From contig JADDQF010000102.1 of NCBI GenBank assembly GCA_016781505.1, forward strand, positions 1 to 64,000: a stretch of DNA of 64,000 bases, given 5' to 3'. The stretch is from a bacterium. Its GTDB lineage: Bacteria > Chloroflexota > Chloroflexia > Chloroflexales > Kallotenuaceae. The notes beneath the pieces are model-generated. The model did not search any database, had not been told where the DNA came from, and saw nothing but the letters and a program-made list of their open reading frames with translations. Position 1 is the stretch's first letter, and every line of letters starts with the position of its first letter. Positions 30,244 to 39,731 of the stretch are shown in pieces. Made by a program: the position numbers and the translations under genes.

Positions 30244-30355
30244 ATGCCGAGCCTAAGCGCAGCCTGATTGGTGGCCCCGAAATTGGTCTATCGGCAGGGG
30301 TTAGGGTAAACTACCGCCTTCGTACGGCCGAGCCCTAGTCCGGAGGTGGGAACGC

Positions 30356-30904
30356 ATGGCATCTGAACGGCGGACGCAATCCTTGAGCCTAGCGCGCGTC
30401 TGGGTGCGCAGCAACATCATTACCACGGTGCTGATCGTGTTTATTCTGTTGTCGCTCCTGCTGCACGCGCTCACGATCGGCGCGCTGATACGCGTGCGTG
30501 GCACCCTGCAGCGGCAGCTTGATATTAGCTCTCAACAGCTGGCCCAAGTTCGCCAGCAAAAGGTCCGCTACGATTTTCCGGTTGACCAAACCTTTTCAAT
30601 CGATACCACCATCGCCATTAGCGAAACGGTAACCGTGCCGATCAACATAAGCGTGCCGATCAAGGAGACGGTGACTCTGCCGATCGACACCCCGCTTGGT
30701 CCCGTGCCGATTACAGTGCCGCTCGACATGACGGTGCCGATCACAGATACGATCGAGGTGCCGATCTACAGGCAGCTGCCTTTCAAGGCCGACATCCCGA
30801 TTCAAACCGACATCCCGATCGACATCGACCTGAGCCAGCCCCCACTAGGCGACATTTTGCAACAATTTCAGGATGCACTGCAGGACCTGCGTAATCGCTT
30901 ATGA
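30356..30904 (+). CDS. Single-TM protein with repetitive VPI/IPI beta-rich region
   Basis: TM near the N terminus, then SETVTVPINISVPIKETVTLPIDTPLGPVPITVPLDMTVPITDTIEVPI. Confidence 0.75.
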   Translation: MASERRTQSLSLARVWVRSNIITTVLIVFILLSLLLHALTIGALIRVRGTLQRQLDISSQQLAQVRQQKVRYDFPVDQTFSIDTTIAISETVTVPINISVPIKETVTLPIDTPLGPVPITVPLDMTVPITDTIEVPIYRQLPFKADIPIQTDIPIDIDLSQPPLGDILQQFQDALQDLRNRL

Positions 30905-32403
30905 CGTTTCGAACCCGTTCCCACACGCGACAACTCACCTTACCGCGCCTGCCGCTCGTACTCAGTGTATGGCTGGCCTTGGCCTGCGGATCTTGGGCTC
31001 TGCTCCGTGGGGTGGAATACGTGCTGCTAGCCCTGCGTTATGCCGCGCCCCTGGATGGGCAGGAAGGTATGGCCTTGTGGGAGGCGGCGCTGCTGCGGAA
31101 TAGCCTGGGCTTGTATCTTCCGGTTGTGCCCTCGTACTTCGTGTCGGCTCCGTATCCGCCGCTGCATCCTGTGTTGCTGGCCGTCTTCGGGCCCTCGACG
31201 ACCCCTCACCTTTTCTGGGCTGGCCGAGTAATTTCGCTGGTAGCCGCACTGCTGGTGGCTGTTTGCGGCTTTGGCTTGGTGCGGCGCGTGACAGGGTCGA
31301 AGCAAGGCGGCGTCTCCTCTGCCGTTCTGATTCTTGCTTTTGCGCCGGTTCAGCTGTGGGCGATGCGGATCAAGCCGGACATGGTCGGACTCGCCTTGAC
31401 CATCGCCGGCCTGTGGCTTGTCGCACGCTGGCCCGGCGAGCCCGCTATTGCGGATGGTCGTGGAACGGCTCGCCGCTCCTGGAAACTGCCTTCCGCTACC
31501 TTGGTTGCCGCTGCCTCCGCCTTTGTTTTGGCCCATTTCACCAAACAAACGCTGCTTGGCGGGCCACTGGCAGCTGCTACCTTTTTGATGTTACATGATT
31601 GGCGCCTGGCAGTGCGCTGGGGCTTGCTGTATCTGCTGCTGTTGGCCGGCACCTGGTTGCTGCTTGACCTTGTAACGCATGGCCAGTACACCTATCATAT
31701 CTGGGTGCTACACAAGCTCCAATGGTCGGGTGACCGCTTCTGGAAGCTGGCCAGCCAGCTCCGGGACATGTGGCCGCTGCTCGTGCTCGGCTTGATCGGC
31801 TTAGTCGTGTGCCGTCGGCAGCCGACGGTCATTAATGCCTACCTGCTCTGGGCGCCCGCCTCGCTGATCGGGGCAGGCGTGGTCGGGTCACACCATAATC
31901 ATCTGCTCGAAACGGGCGTTGCGCTCGTGCTGGCGGGTGGCCAAGCGGTTGGCCTCGGTATGATGTCCGGAGGCACGTTGCGGGTGCTAGCGCCGGTGTT
32001 GATAGGGACCCAACTATTGTTTTGGCGCGTGCCCCTGCCCTGGTTTGCGGGCGATTTCCAGCCCGATCTGCGCTACTCACGCTATATTGACTACGTTCGT
32101 GCCACGCCGGGCGAGGTGTTGGCGGACGATGTTGGGCTGGTTTACGCCGCGGGAAGGCCGCTCTTCTACGACGATCCGGCTGCCATGGGCCCGGCTGCCG
32201 TGCTTGGTTTATGGGATCAACGCCAATTCGTTGCGGACATTCGCGCCAAACGCTACAGCGCCATTATTCTACCGATCAATGTTTTCGAAGACGGGCTGAT
32301 TGATCCGTCAGCGCGCTGGACGCCCGAGATGCTGCAAGCGGTCAAAGACGCATACACCGTCAAGTTCAAAGACACGCTGATCATCTACGCGCCCCGGCCC
32401 TGA
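30901..32403 (+). CDS. Polytopic membrane protein, GT39/ArnT-like glycosyltransferase
   Basis: Many TM segments; short overlap (ATGA) with the upstream gene. Confidence 0.6.
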   Translation: MTFRTRSHTRQLTLPRLPLVLSVWLALACGSWALLRGVEYVLLALRYAAPLDGQEGMALWEAALLRNSLGLYLPVVPSYFVSAPYPPLHPVLLAVFGPSTTPHLFWAGRVISLVAALLVAVCGFGLVRRVTGSKQGGVSSAVLILAFAPVQLWAMRIKPDMVGLALTIAGLWLVARWPGEPAIADGRGTARRSWKLPSATLVAAASAFVLAHFTKQTLLGGPLAAATFLMLHDWRLAVRWGLLYLLLLAGTWLLLDLVTHGQYTYHIWVLHKLQWSGDRFWKLASQLRDMWPLLVLGLIGLVVCRRQPTVINAYLLWAPASLIGAGVVGSHHNHLLETGVALVLAGGQAVGLGMMSGGTLRVLAPVLIGTQLLFWRVPLPWFAGDFQPDLRYSRYIDYVRATPGEVLADDVGLVYAAGRPLFYDDPAAMGPAAVLGLWDQRQFVADIRAKRYSAIILPINVFEDGLIDPSARWTPEMLQAVKDAYTVKFKDTLIIYAPRP

Positions 32404-32549
32404 TTGCTGCCCGACAAAGGTAGTGTCGGGACCATCACGTGTGCTCCCGCTGCTAGCTGCCAAATGGTGGAGCGCAGCTAGTGCTGGCGCAGGTTGACAG
32501 CGACCCTCGCTGCTCTATAATCCCTGCTAGCATATGCCTCGAGGAAATC

Positions 32550-34253
32550 ATGCCACCACGTGCTCGTTGGGTTCCGCGCGCGGCCGCACCCACTACCTAT
32601 ATCCATGAGCTGCCAGCTGATGTTTCACCATTGGTTGGACAGCTGCTTTGGAATCGCAACATCACCGATCCGGCTCAAGCTCGGCCGTTTCTGGCTGCCG
32701 AGTACGCGATGCTCCACGATGCGTTTGCGCTGCGTGATATGGAGCGCGCCGTGGCGCGCATTCGCCTTGCCATTGAGCAGCAAGAAACTGTCGCGGTTTA
32801 TGGTGATTTCGACACCGATGGCGTGACCGGCGTCGCGCTGCTGAAGCAGGCGTTATCGGCGTTCGGCCTTGAGGTGCTGCCCTATATTCCCAAGCGTTTG
32901 GAAGAAGGGTACGGCCTGAACATGCAGGCCGTCGAGGCCCTGGCGCGGCAGGCGCAGCTGCTGATCACCGTGGATTGCGGCATTTCCAATGCCGCCGAAA
33001 TTGCACGGGCACAGGCACTCGGTCTCGACGTGATTGTGCTCGACCATCACACGCCGCCCGCCGTTCTGCCCCAAGCCTACGCCCTGATCAATCCCAAGCG
33101 CGATGGCTGTGCCTATCCGTATAAAATGCTGGCGGGAGTTGGCGTTGCCTACAAACTGACCCAGGCATTGCATCGGGCTGGCCTCCGTTCAGGCTTGAAA
33201 GGACGCGACCTGCTCGACGTCGTGGCGCTGGGCACTGTTACCGACATGGCTCCCCTGGACGGCGAAAATCGGGTGCTGGTCAAGCATGGGCTGGTGGCGC
33301 TCAACACCACCGAACGACCGGGCATTAATGCGCTGATCGACGCTGCTGCCGCGCGGCGGCCGGTCGATGCGCGGACTATCGGATTCACGTTGGGTCCGCG
33401 CATCAACGCGGCCGGTCGGCTCGACGATGCGATCAGGGCCTATGAGCTCCTCCTTGCGAGCACGGAGCCGGAAGCCCGCAGGCTTGCCGATGAGCTCAAC
33501 ACGATCAACCTGCAGCGTCAAACGTTGACCAAAGATGTGCAGCGGGCGGCGCATGAGCTAGCCGTCGCGAGCGGCAAGCATGAGCAACGCGTGATTATCC
33601 TGGATGGGTCGGACTTTCCGGCGGGCGTGGTTGGGCTGGTGGCGGCGCGGCTGGTGGAAACCTTTTGCCGTCCGGTACTGCTGCTTGAGCGGGGCGAGCT
33701 AACCAGCCGTGGCTCGGGACGTTCCATCGTCGGCTTTTCGATCATCGATGTCTTGACCGAAGTTGGTCACCTGTTCCAAAAGTTCGGCGGGCATACCATG
33801 GCTGCCGGCTTTACGATCAGTAACGCCCATCTGCCGGAGCTGGAAGCACGCCTCAATGCGATCGCCGCCCGTGATTTGGCCGACGACCTGTTGATTCCCC
33901 GGCTGATGTACGATGCCGAGCTGCGCCTGGGACAACATTCGCTGGAGCTGATCGATCAGATCGCCCAGCTGGAACCGTATGGCCATGGCAATCCCGAGCC
34001 GGTCTGGGTTTCCCGCGGCGTGCGAGTGATCGATGCGCGGACGCTGGGCCGGGAGCGGCAGCACCTCAAGCTCCGGTTGTTTGACGGTCAGACCGCGGTC
34101 GATGCCCTATGGTGGCGCCACGCGGAGCGTCTTGAAGCGTTTGCGCACAACCCACGGGTAGATGTGGCCTACACGTTGTCTACCAACGAGTATCTGGGCA
34201 AGCGCCGCGTCCAACTGATCGTTAAGGATGTGTTGCCCTGCGGAGCAACCTAG
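32550..34253 (+). CDS. recJ: Single-stranded-DNA-specific exonuclease RecJ
   Basis: VAVYGDFDTDGVTGVALL, VLDHHTPP, DHH/DHHA1 architecture. Confidence 0.95.
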   Translation: MPPRARWVPRAAAPTTYIHELPADVSPLVGQLLWNRNITDPAQARPFLAAEYAMLHDAFALRDMERAVARIRLAIEQQETVAVYGDFDTDGVTGVALLKQALSAFGLEVLPYIPKRLEEGYGLNMQAVEALARQAQLLITVDCGISNAAEIARAQALGLDVIVLDHHTPPAVLPQAYALINPKRDGCAYPYKMLAGVGVAYKLTQALHRAGLRSGLKGRDLLDVVALGTVTDMAPLDGENRVLVKHGLVALNTTERPGINALIDAAAARRPVDARTIGFTLGPRINAAGRLDDAIRAYELLLASTEPEARRLADELNTINLQRQTLTKDVQRAAHELAVASGKHEQRVIILDGSDFPAGVVGLVAARLVETFCRPVLLLERGELTSRGSGRSIVGFSIIDVLTEVGHLFQKFGGHTMAAGFTISNAHLPELEARLNAIAARDLADDLLIPRLMYDAELRLGQHSLELIDQIAQLEPYGHGNPEPVWVSRGVRVIDARTLGRERQHLKLRLFDGQTAVDALWWRHAERLEAFAHNPRVDVAYTLSTNEYLGKRRVQLIVKDVLPCGAT

Positions 34254-34434
34254 GCTGCATTGTTTGATTCACGCGTAACAGTGCCAGAACCCGCGGCGAG
34301 CGCCCATAGTCGCCCGTATAATCGTAGACTCGCACAATGCTGGTGCCAGGAGGCAATGACGCCGCGTGCTTTAACAATTTGTCAAACCGTGGCGTGGGCT
34401 ACGCCCTGGGGCGACAACGGAAGGAGTTTGAGCA

Positions 34435-35592
34435 GTGAAGATTGGTATTCTAACCGGCGGCGGGGATGTTCCAGGGCTTAATCCGTGTATCAAGGCGGTT
34501 GTTAACCGAGCGGCGGCGGCCGGAATCGATGTCGTGGGTATTCGGCGGGGCTGGGGCGGTCTGCTGAATTACAACCTTGACGACGAGAGCGATCGGGAAG
34601 AATGGATCCAGCCGCTAACGCCCACTCAGGTGCGCACTATCGACCGCTACGGCGGCACGCATCTCCATACGTCCCGTACCAATCCTGGCCGAGTGCGGCC
34701 GGGGATGATGCCGGCCTTTTTGCGAGATCGCTTTCCGATCCCCGAAGGCAAGCAGCACACCGACTGCACACCCCATGTGCTCGAGGTGCTCGAACATCTT
34801 GGCATCGATACGCTGATTCCGATTGGCGGCGATGACACGCTCAGCTATGCGGTGCGGATGCATCAGGAAGGCGTTCGGGTGGTCGCGATTCCCAAGACCA
34901 TGGATAACGACGTCTTTGGGACCGACTACTGCATCGGCTTTTCGACCGCCGTCACGCGTTCGGTTGAGTTTATCAACGCGCTGCGGACCCCGACGGGCTC
35001 GCACGAGCGGATCGCGGTGATCGAGTTGTTTGGCCGTAACTCCGGCGAGACCGCCTTGATCTCGGCCTACCTGGCCGACGTAGACCGAGCCGTGATCAGC
35101 GAGGTGCCCTTCGACGTCGAGCGGTTGGCGCAATTTCTGGTCGACGACAGGCGCCGCAATCCGTCCGATTATTCGATCTGCGTGATCTCAGAGGGCGCGT
35201 CGATGCAGGGTGGTCAAATTGTCGAGTATGGCCAGGAAGATGCGTATGGCCACAAAAAGCTCGGCGGCATCGGCATGATCACGGGCGAGGCGATCAAACG
35301 CATCACCGGTGTAGACATTGTGCACCAGCAGCTTGCCTATCTGATGCGTGCCGGCGCGCCCGATTCGCTCGACCGCATGGTTGCGATCTCGTACGCCAAT
35401 CTCGCCGTCGATCAAGTGCTGCAGGGCCACAGTGGCCGGATGGTCGCCCTGCAAAATGGCGCCTACACCACCGTGCCCGTGGACACGATGATGCACGGCT
35501 CCAAGCGGGTCGATGTACCCGAGCTGTACGACACCGAGACGTACCGGCCACGCGTTTCCCACGTGCTGGGCAAGCCAATGTTCTTGTATTAG
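34435..35592 (+). CDS. 6-phosphofructokinase (PPi-type active-site signature)
   Basis: [55 protein letters not shown] start. Confidence 0.93.
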   Translation: MKIGILTGGGDVPGLNPCIKAVVNRAAAAGIDVVGIRRGWGGLLNYNLDDESDREEWIQPLTPTQVRTIDRYGGTHLHTSRTNPGRVRPGMMPAFLRDRFPIPEGKQHTDCTPHVLEVLEHLGIDTLIPIGGDDTLSYAVRMHQEGVRVVAIPKTMDNDVFGTDYCIGFSTAVTRSVEFINALRTPTGSHERIAVIELFGRNSGETALISAYLADVDRAVISEVPFDVERLAQFLVDDRRRNPSDYSICVISEGASMQGGQIVEYGQEDAYGHKKLGGIGMITGEAIKRITGVDIVHQQLAYLMRAGAPDSLDRMVAISYANLAVDQVLQGHSGRMVALQNGAYTTVPVDTMMHGSKRVDVPELYDTETYRPRVSHVLGKPMFLY

Positions 35593-35647
35593 AAGTGGGC
35601 TGAACACTGGGGCTTTAGCCCCACGGCTACAACGTATCGGAACAAAA

Positions 35648-35678
35648 AACGGACGCGCTCCCTGCGAGCGCGTCCGTG
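35648..35678. terminator. Terminator hairpin between pfk and the convergent TPR gene
   Basis: ACGGACGCGCTCCCTGCGAGCGCGTCCGT with an adjacent A-run (T-run on minus strand). Confidence 0.8.
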
Positions 35679-35696
35679 TACGTCGCGGGGACAGTG

Positions 35697-36572
35697 CTAG
35701 CTTTCGTCGTCGTCGTCGTCGTCGGTGTTAAGGTCGGCCTCGATCTCTTCAAGCCCAACTTCTTCTTCCTCGTTCGTCGCCGTTCCGCGGAAGAAATCCT
35801 CATCGCCCTCGTCGCCGACTTCCTCTTCGGTCAGCTCTTCGTCCTCGGTCAGCTCGTCGCTGTCGAGCTCGTAGCGCGTCGGCACGTCGCGGACATACGT
35901 GCGGAAGTGGGCGATGTCGCCGCCCAGCTTGCCCGGGAACGAGACCAGCGTGCGTTGATTGGGCGACTGATAAATTTCGCGGATCAGCGCCTTAACGCCG
36001 CCGGCATCAAGGTTCGCCACCACGGCCGCGTAGCGGTTCCCGCCCCGCATCATATCGATCAGGCGCTGTGCCAAATGCGGCTCAAGGTAGCCAATGGTTC
36101 GGCCCTCGCCGTCGGTCAGCCACACATCCTTGCCGTCGTTCTGGATTTCCAGCCGCTCGCCGGTCGTCAAGCGCACGATAATGTCACTCGGCGGCAGCTT
36201 TGTCAACGTGGTAAGCGCGGTCTTGCCGGTCTCCACAATAAAAATTTGCGGGTCGGCGTGCTCCCGGATCGTCGCCCGCACACCGCCGCCTTCCAACCCT
36301 TGCAGCTGTTCCAGGCGGGCTACATTTTTCTGGGCGACCACGTTCGAGCGGTTGACCTGCAGCGACTCGCGATAATATTCCAGGGCGCGGTCATACTGGC
36401 CCAGCTCAAGATAGGCTTTGCCGAGGCGGTTGAGCGCGCTGGCATCCACGCCCAGCTCGAGCAGCCGCAAATTATCGTTGATCGCTTCGTCCCACTCGTT
36501 GCTGGACGCGTGTTCAATGGCGCGCTCGACCAGCCGCTTGCGTAGCCGCATCCGTTCATCTTGCTTCGTCAA
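35697..36572 (-). CDS. TPR-repeat protein with Asp/Glu-rich C terminus
   Basis: ALNRLGKAYLELGQYDRALEYYRESLQVN; acidic tail DDDDDES. Confidence 0.75.
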   Translation of the reverse strand: MTKQDERMRLRKRLVERAIEHASSNEWDEAINDNLRLLELGVDASALNRLGKAYLELGQYDRALEYYRESLQVNRSNVVAQKNVARLEQLQGLEGGGVRATIREHADPQIFIVETGKTALTTLTKLPPSDIIVRLTTGERLEIQNDGKDVWLTDGEGRTIGYLEPHLAQRLIDMMRGGNRYAAVVANLDAGGVKALIREIYQSPNQRTLVSFPGKLGGDIAHFRTYVRDVPTRYELDSDELTEDEELTEEEVGDEGDEDFFRGTATNEEEEVGLEEIEADLNTDDDDDDES

Positions 36573-36588
36573 GCTCGTTCCCCTTTTA

Positions 36589-37959
36589 TCAAATTACTTC
36601 CAACGGAATCACGTCTGCAGCCCGTGTCTGAGTCACCACTTGATCCACAGACTTTGGTGCTGTGCCTGCCAGATGCCCACTCAAGGACCATGGACCGGTG
36701 CGCGTGATCGCTACGTGGGCCAAGCGTCCCGTCCAGTCGGCATCATCCGCGAAGTACACCAGCTGGTTTTGGCCGGTACGGCCGCGCCAGTTGCCTTTGG
36801 CTTGGCTTTCGACCAAGACTTCGACGGTTTTGCCCAGCAGGCGCTGATTGATCTCAGTCACAACCGCGGTTTGCGCCTTTTCCAGCTCAACCCGGCGCAG
36901 CTGCTTTTTCCAATATGGTACCGCCAGCGCCTCGTCCAGCTCCATATCGGCCGCGGTGGTGCCCGGCCGCGACGAAAACGCCGCGATATGCACTTTGCCG
37001 AAGCGCACCTCGTTGATCAGGTCCAGTGTGGCCTTGAAATGCTCGTCGGTCTCGCCCGGATGGCCGACAATGATGTCGGTCGTCATCGAAACATGCGGGA
37101 TGGCGGCGCGGATCCGGCCGATCAGGTCCTTGTAGCGTTCAACGGTATAGCCGCGCTTCATCCGCTTCAAAATCTCGTTATGGCCAGCCTGGATCGGCAG
37201 ATTAATCTCGGGCATGCACTTGGGCAGCCGCGCTACCGTGTCGATCAGCTTTTGGGTCATCCAGGCCGGATGCGAGGTCAGGAAGCGCAGCCGAACCAGC
37301 CCCGGCGTGTCATGCACGGCTTCGACCAGATCCGCAAGATCGGGTCGGCCCGGCAGATCGTGGCCGTAGGCATCCACGATCTGTCCCAGCAGCGTAATTT
37401 CCTTGGCACCGCGGGCAACCACCCGCCGACACTCTTCCAAGATCTCCGCCATTGGCCGCGAACGCTCACGGCCGCGCCGCAGCGGGATCACGCAGTAGGC
37501 GCAGCTCATGTTGCAGCCATAGATGATCGGCACGTGCACACTGACCGGCGGATGCAGCGCGTCCGCGATCGGCAGCACCGGCTCGTCAAACGAGTAGACC
37601 GGATTCGGCACCCGCGCGATCACCTCGTCCACCGCGCTGGGCGACACGAAATGATCCACCATGGGCAGCTTGTCTTTGAAGATCGACTGGTTATCCGGGC
37701 CGACCATGCAGCCCCACAGCACAATTTGTGTATCAGGCTTTGATTTTTTAAGATGCGCCAGAGACCCCAGCTTGCCGGTGATGCGCTCTTCCGCGCTTTC
37801 GCGCACGCTGCACGAGTTCAGCACAACAAAATCGGCTTCCTCAGCCCGATCCACAGGTGAGTAGCCGACGCGCTGCAGCGCCGCTTCCAGCCGCTCCGAG
37901 TCCGAAATGTTCATCTGGCAACCGACAGTCCAGATATGGTATGTTGGCATCGCTAACAC
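36589..37959 (-). CDS. miaB: tRNA-2-methylthio-N6-dimethylallyladenosine synthase
   Basis: YHIWTVGCQMNISDSERLE, radical-SAM CNMSCAYCVIP, C-terminal TRAM. Confidence 0.96.
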   Translation of the reverse strand: MLAMPTYHIWTVGCQMNISDSERLEAALQRVGYSPVDRAEEADFVVLNSCSVRESAEERITGKLGSLAHLKKSKPDTQIVLWGCMVGPDNQSIFKDKLPMVDHFVSPSAVDEVIARVPNPVYSFDEPVLPIADALHPPVSVHVPIIYGCNMSCAYCVIPLRRGRERSRPMAEILEECRRVVARGAKEITLLGQIVDAYGHDLPGRPDLADLVEAVHDTPGLVRLRFLTSHPAWMTQKLIDTVARLPKCMPEINLPIQAGHNEILKRMKRGYTVERYKDLIGRIRAAIPHVSMTTDIIVGHPGETDEHFKATLDLINEVRFGKVHIAAFSSRPGTTAADMELDEALAVPYWKKQLRRVELEKAQTAVVTEINQRLLGKTVEVLVESQAKGNWRGRTGQNQLVYFADDADWTGRLAHVAITRTGPWSLSGHLAGTAPKSVDQVVTQTRAADVIPLEVI

Positions 37960-37983
37960 CTAAGCGGGCGGAGCGCTAACTAC

Positions 37984-38023
37984 ATCTATGCGTGTGAGTT
38001 AGTATCTATGCGTGTGAGTTAGT
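37984..38023. repeat. 20-bp perfect tandem duplication ATCTATGCGTGTGAGTTAGT x2
   Basis: Read directly upstream of miaB. Confidence 0.95.
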
Positions 38024-38152
38024 TTCCAGCCCGTCGCCGCACGTACATTTTCCATAATGCAATCGCGTATTATAGCATAGCCGGGCCTTCCCAGCAGGCC
38101 TGCGAAATGTGCGTCCATAAAAGGTGCTTCTGGAATGCCAATGGCATAAAAC

Positions 38153-38179
38153 AAGCCCCGCTTCCATAAAGCGGGGCTG
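38153..38179 (-). terminator. Rho-independent terminator
   Basis: Minus strand AGCCCCGCTTTATGGAAGCGGGGCTTGTTTTA. Confidence 0.85.
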
Positions 38180-38197
38180 GGCGCTGCTAGCCTTTGT

Positions 38198-39514
38198 TTA
38201 ACCGTAGTTTTCTTCCAGCCAGGCGCGCCATTCTTGATCGAACTGCTCGTAGCTGATGCCATACGCTTCTTGAATCGCGGCCGGTAGATTTTGCTTCTGG
38301 TCATAGCTTTGCACCAATTTCCAAAAGCCATCCATGCCGCCGTGCTTGTCGTTGATGAATTCCACCAGTGTGAAGGCAAAGCCATAGGCCAAGCCCACAT
38401 CCTGCTCAAGAATGGTCAGGTGCTCCAGATCCTGTTTGTTCACCTGGCCGCTGGTGTCCATGATCGGGATGATCTGGTCGGAAGCTACCGCGGCGGGCAC
38501 GCCACGCGACCGAGCTGAAGTGGGGTCGGAAACATATTCGGCTAAGCCTTCCACCATCCAGTCGCTCATGCGGGAGATTGGAGTGAAGCTGCGGTTATTG
38601 ACCAGATGCGTGTACTCATGGGTGAGCGTTGTTTGGAGGTCACCTTCCCAACCGGCCGAGGCATCATAGAACGGAAAGACGTAGGAGTTGGGCGCTGCGA
38701 TCACGATCCGGTCGCCTGCCCGTGAGTTGCGATCATAAAAGGCCAATGTGTTAGGACTGGTTACCGCGCCAACGCCAAAGGTCGGCTTGATATACACGTT
38801 TGCCTTGAGGTCGGGCACCTTGCCGAGCTTTTCAAGCACTTGTTCGCGCGCTACGTCCATCTGCTGCATCAGCTTTTCGTTGACGTCTTTGGTCCATGGG
38901 TACATGTAGAAGGTGAAGTGTTCACTTTCCACCTTTTGGCGCTCGCCGAGCTGCTTCTCGTTCGGCTCCGACATCAGCCAGCGTCCGTTGACCTCGCGAA
39001 AGGTCCACTTAGCCTGCAGGCCGCTCCGCTCGATGGTTGCAATGATAAAGCCAGACTCGTGCGGCTCGACCTCCGTGACGGTGTATTCAAAGCCGCCCTG
39101 GCCGCCAAAGATCGACTCCTGGTAGTTCTCGAAGCGGGTCTGCACATAGCGTTTCATGGGCCCGTTCTTGGGATCGACGACCTGGGCCAACAGGGAAGGA
39201 TCGTTGTCGTTGTAGGCTTTGGCGTACAGGTCCAGCGTTTCCTGAATGGACGCGATGATCGCTTGTTCATCTGTGGTGTTGGCAACCGGTGACTCGGCTG
39301 CTGAAGGTGCGACGCTGGCTTGGGTGCTGGAAGCGGCAATCGCAGCCGCGGACGCGCTTGCCGACGGCGCGGCACTGGCTTGGGCCACCGCACTCGCACC
39401 GTTTTCGGCCGGGGTGTCGATCGACTGCACCGCCGAACATGCGCTGAGCACGCTGGCTAGCAGCAGGATGCTGCCTGCCCGACGCAGCGAATGAGCTGTG
39501 ATTCTTGCGAACAT
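38198..39514 (-). CDS. Lipoprotein with MA-like gluzincin peptidase domain
   Basis: Lipobox LLASVLSACS, Ala/Ser-rich linker, TTLTHEYTHLVNNRS (HExxH) and downstream GLAEYVS. Confidence 0.8.
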   Translation of the reverse strand: MFARITAHSLRRAGSILLLASVLSACSAVQSIDTPAENGASAVAQASAAPSASASAAAIAASSTQASVAPSAAESPVANTTDEQAIIASIQETLDLYAKAYNDNDPSLLAQVVDPKNGPMKRYVQTRFENYQESIFGGQGGFEYTVTEVEPHESGFIIATIERSGLQAKWTFREVNGRWLMSEPNEKQLGERQKVESEHFTFYMYPWTKDVNEKLMQQMDVAREQVLEKLGKVPDLKANVYIKPTFGVGAVTSPNTLAFYDRNSRAGDRIVIAAPNSYVFPFYDASAGWEGDLQTTLTHEYTHLVNNRSFTPISRMSDWMVEGLAEYVSDPTSARSRGVPAAVASDQIIPIMDTSGQVNKQDLEHLTILEQDVGLAYGFAFTLVEFINDKHGGMDGFWKLVQSYDQKQNLPAAIQEAYGISYEQFDQEWRAWLEENYG

Positions 39515-39676
39515 GGAACCTCCACTGGTTGCTACATGGGGATGGTTAAACTGTACCACGTCGTGGCAGTTCGTGCATACGTTTCTGCTTAGAGTGCTGC
39601 GAACAGATGTCTTAGGTGCGGGTGGGACGTGCGGTATAATAAAAAACGAGTCTCGGCCACGCTGCAGCTAAAACTG

Positions 39677-39706
39677 TTGACGGCCCCAAATCGCATTGTG
39701 TACAAT
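39677..39706 (+). promoter_or_regulatory. Sigma70-type promoter upstream of alaS
   Basis: TTGACG-18 bp-TACAAT, 26 nt before ATG. Confidence 0.75.
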
Positions 39707-39731
39707 GCCGCAACATGGACAGGAGCGTTAG

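Noticed and set aside
36418-37743. 441-aa plus-strand ORF
   Set aside because: Antisense shadow of miaB (real gene has radical-SAM and TRAM motifs).
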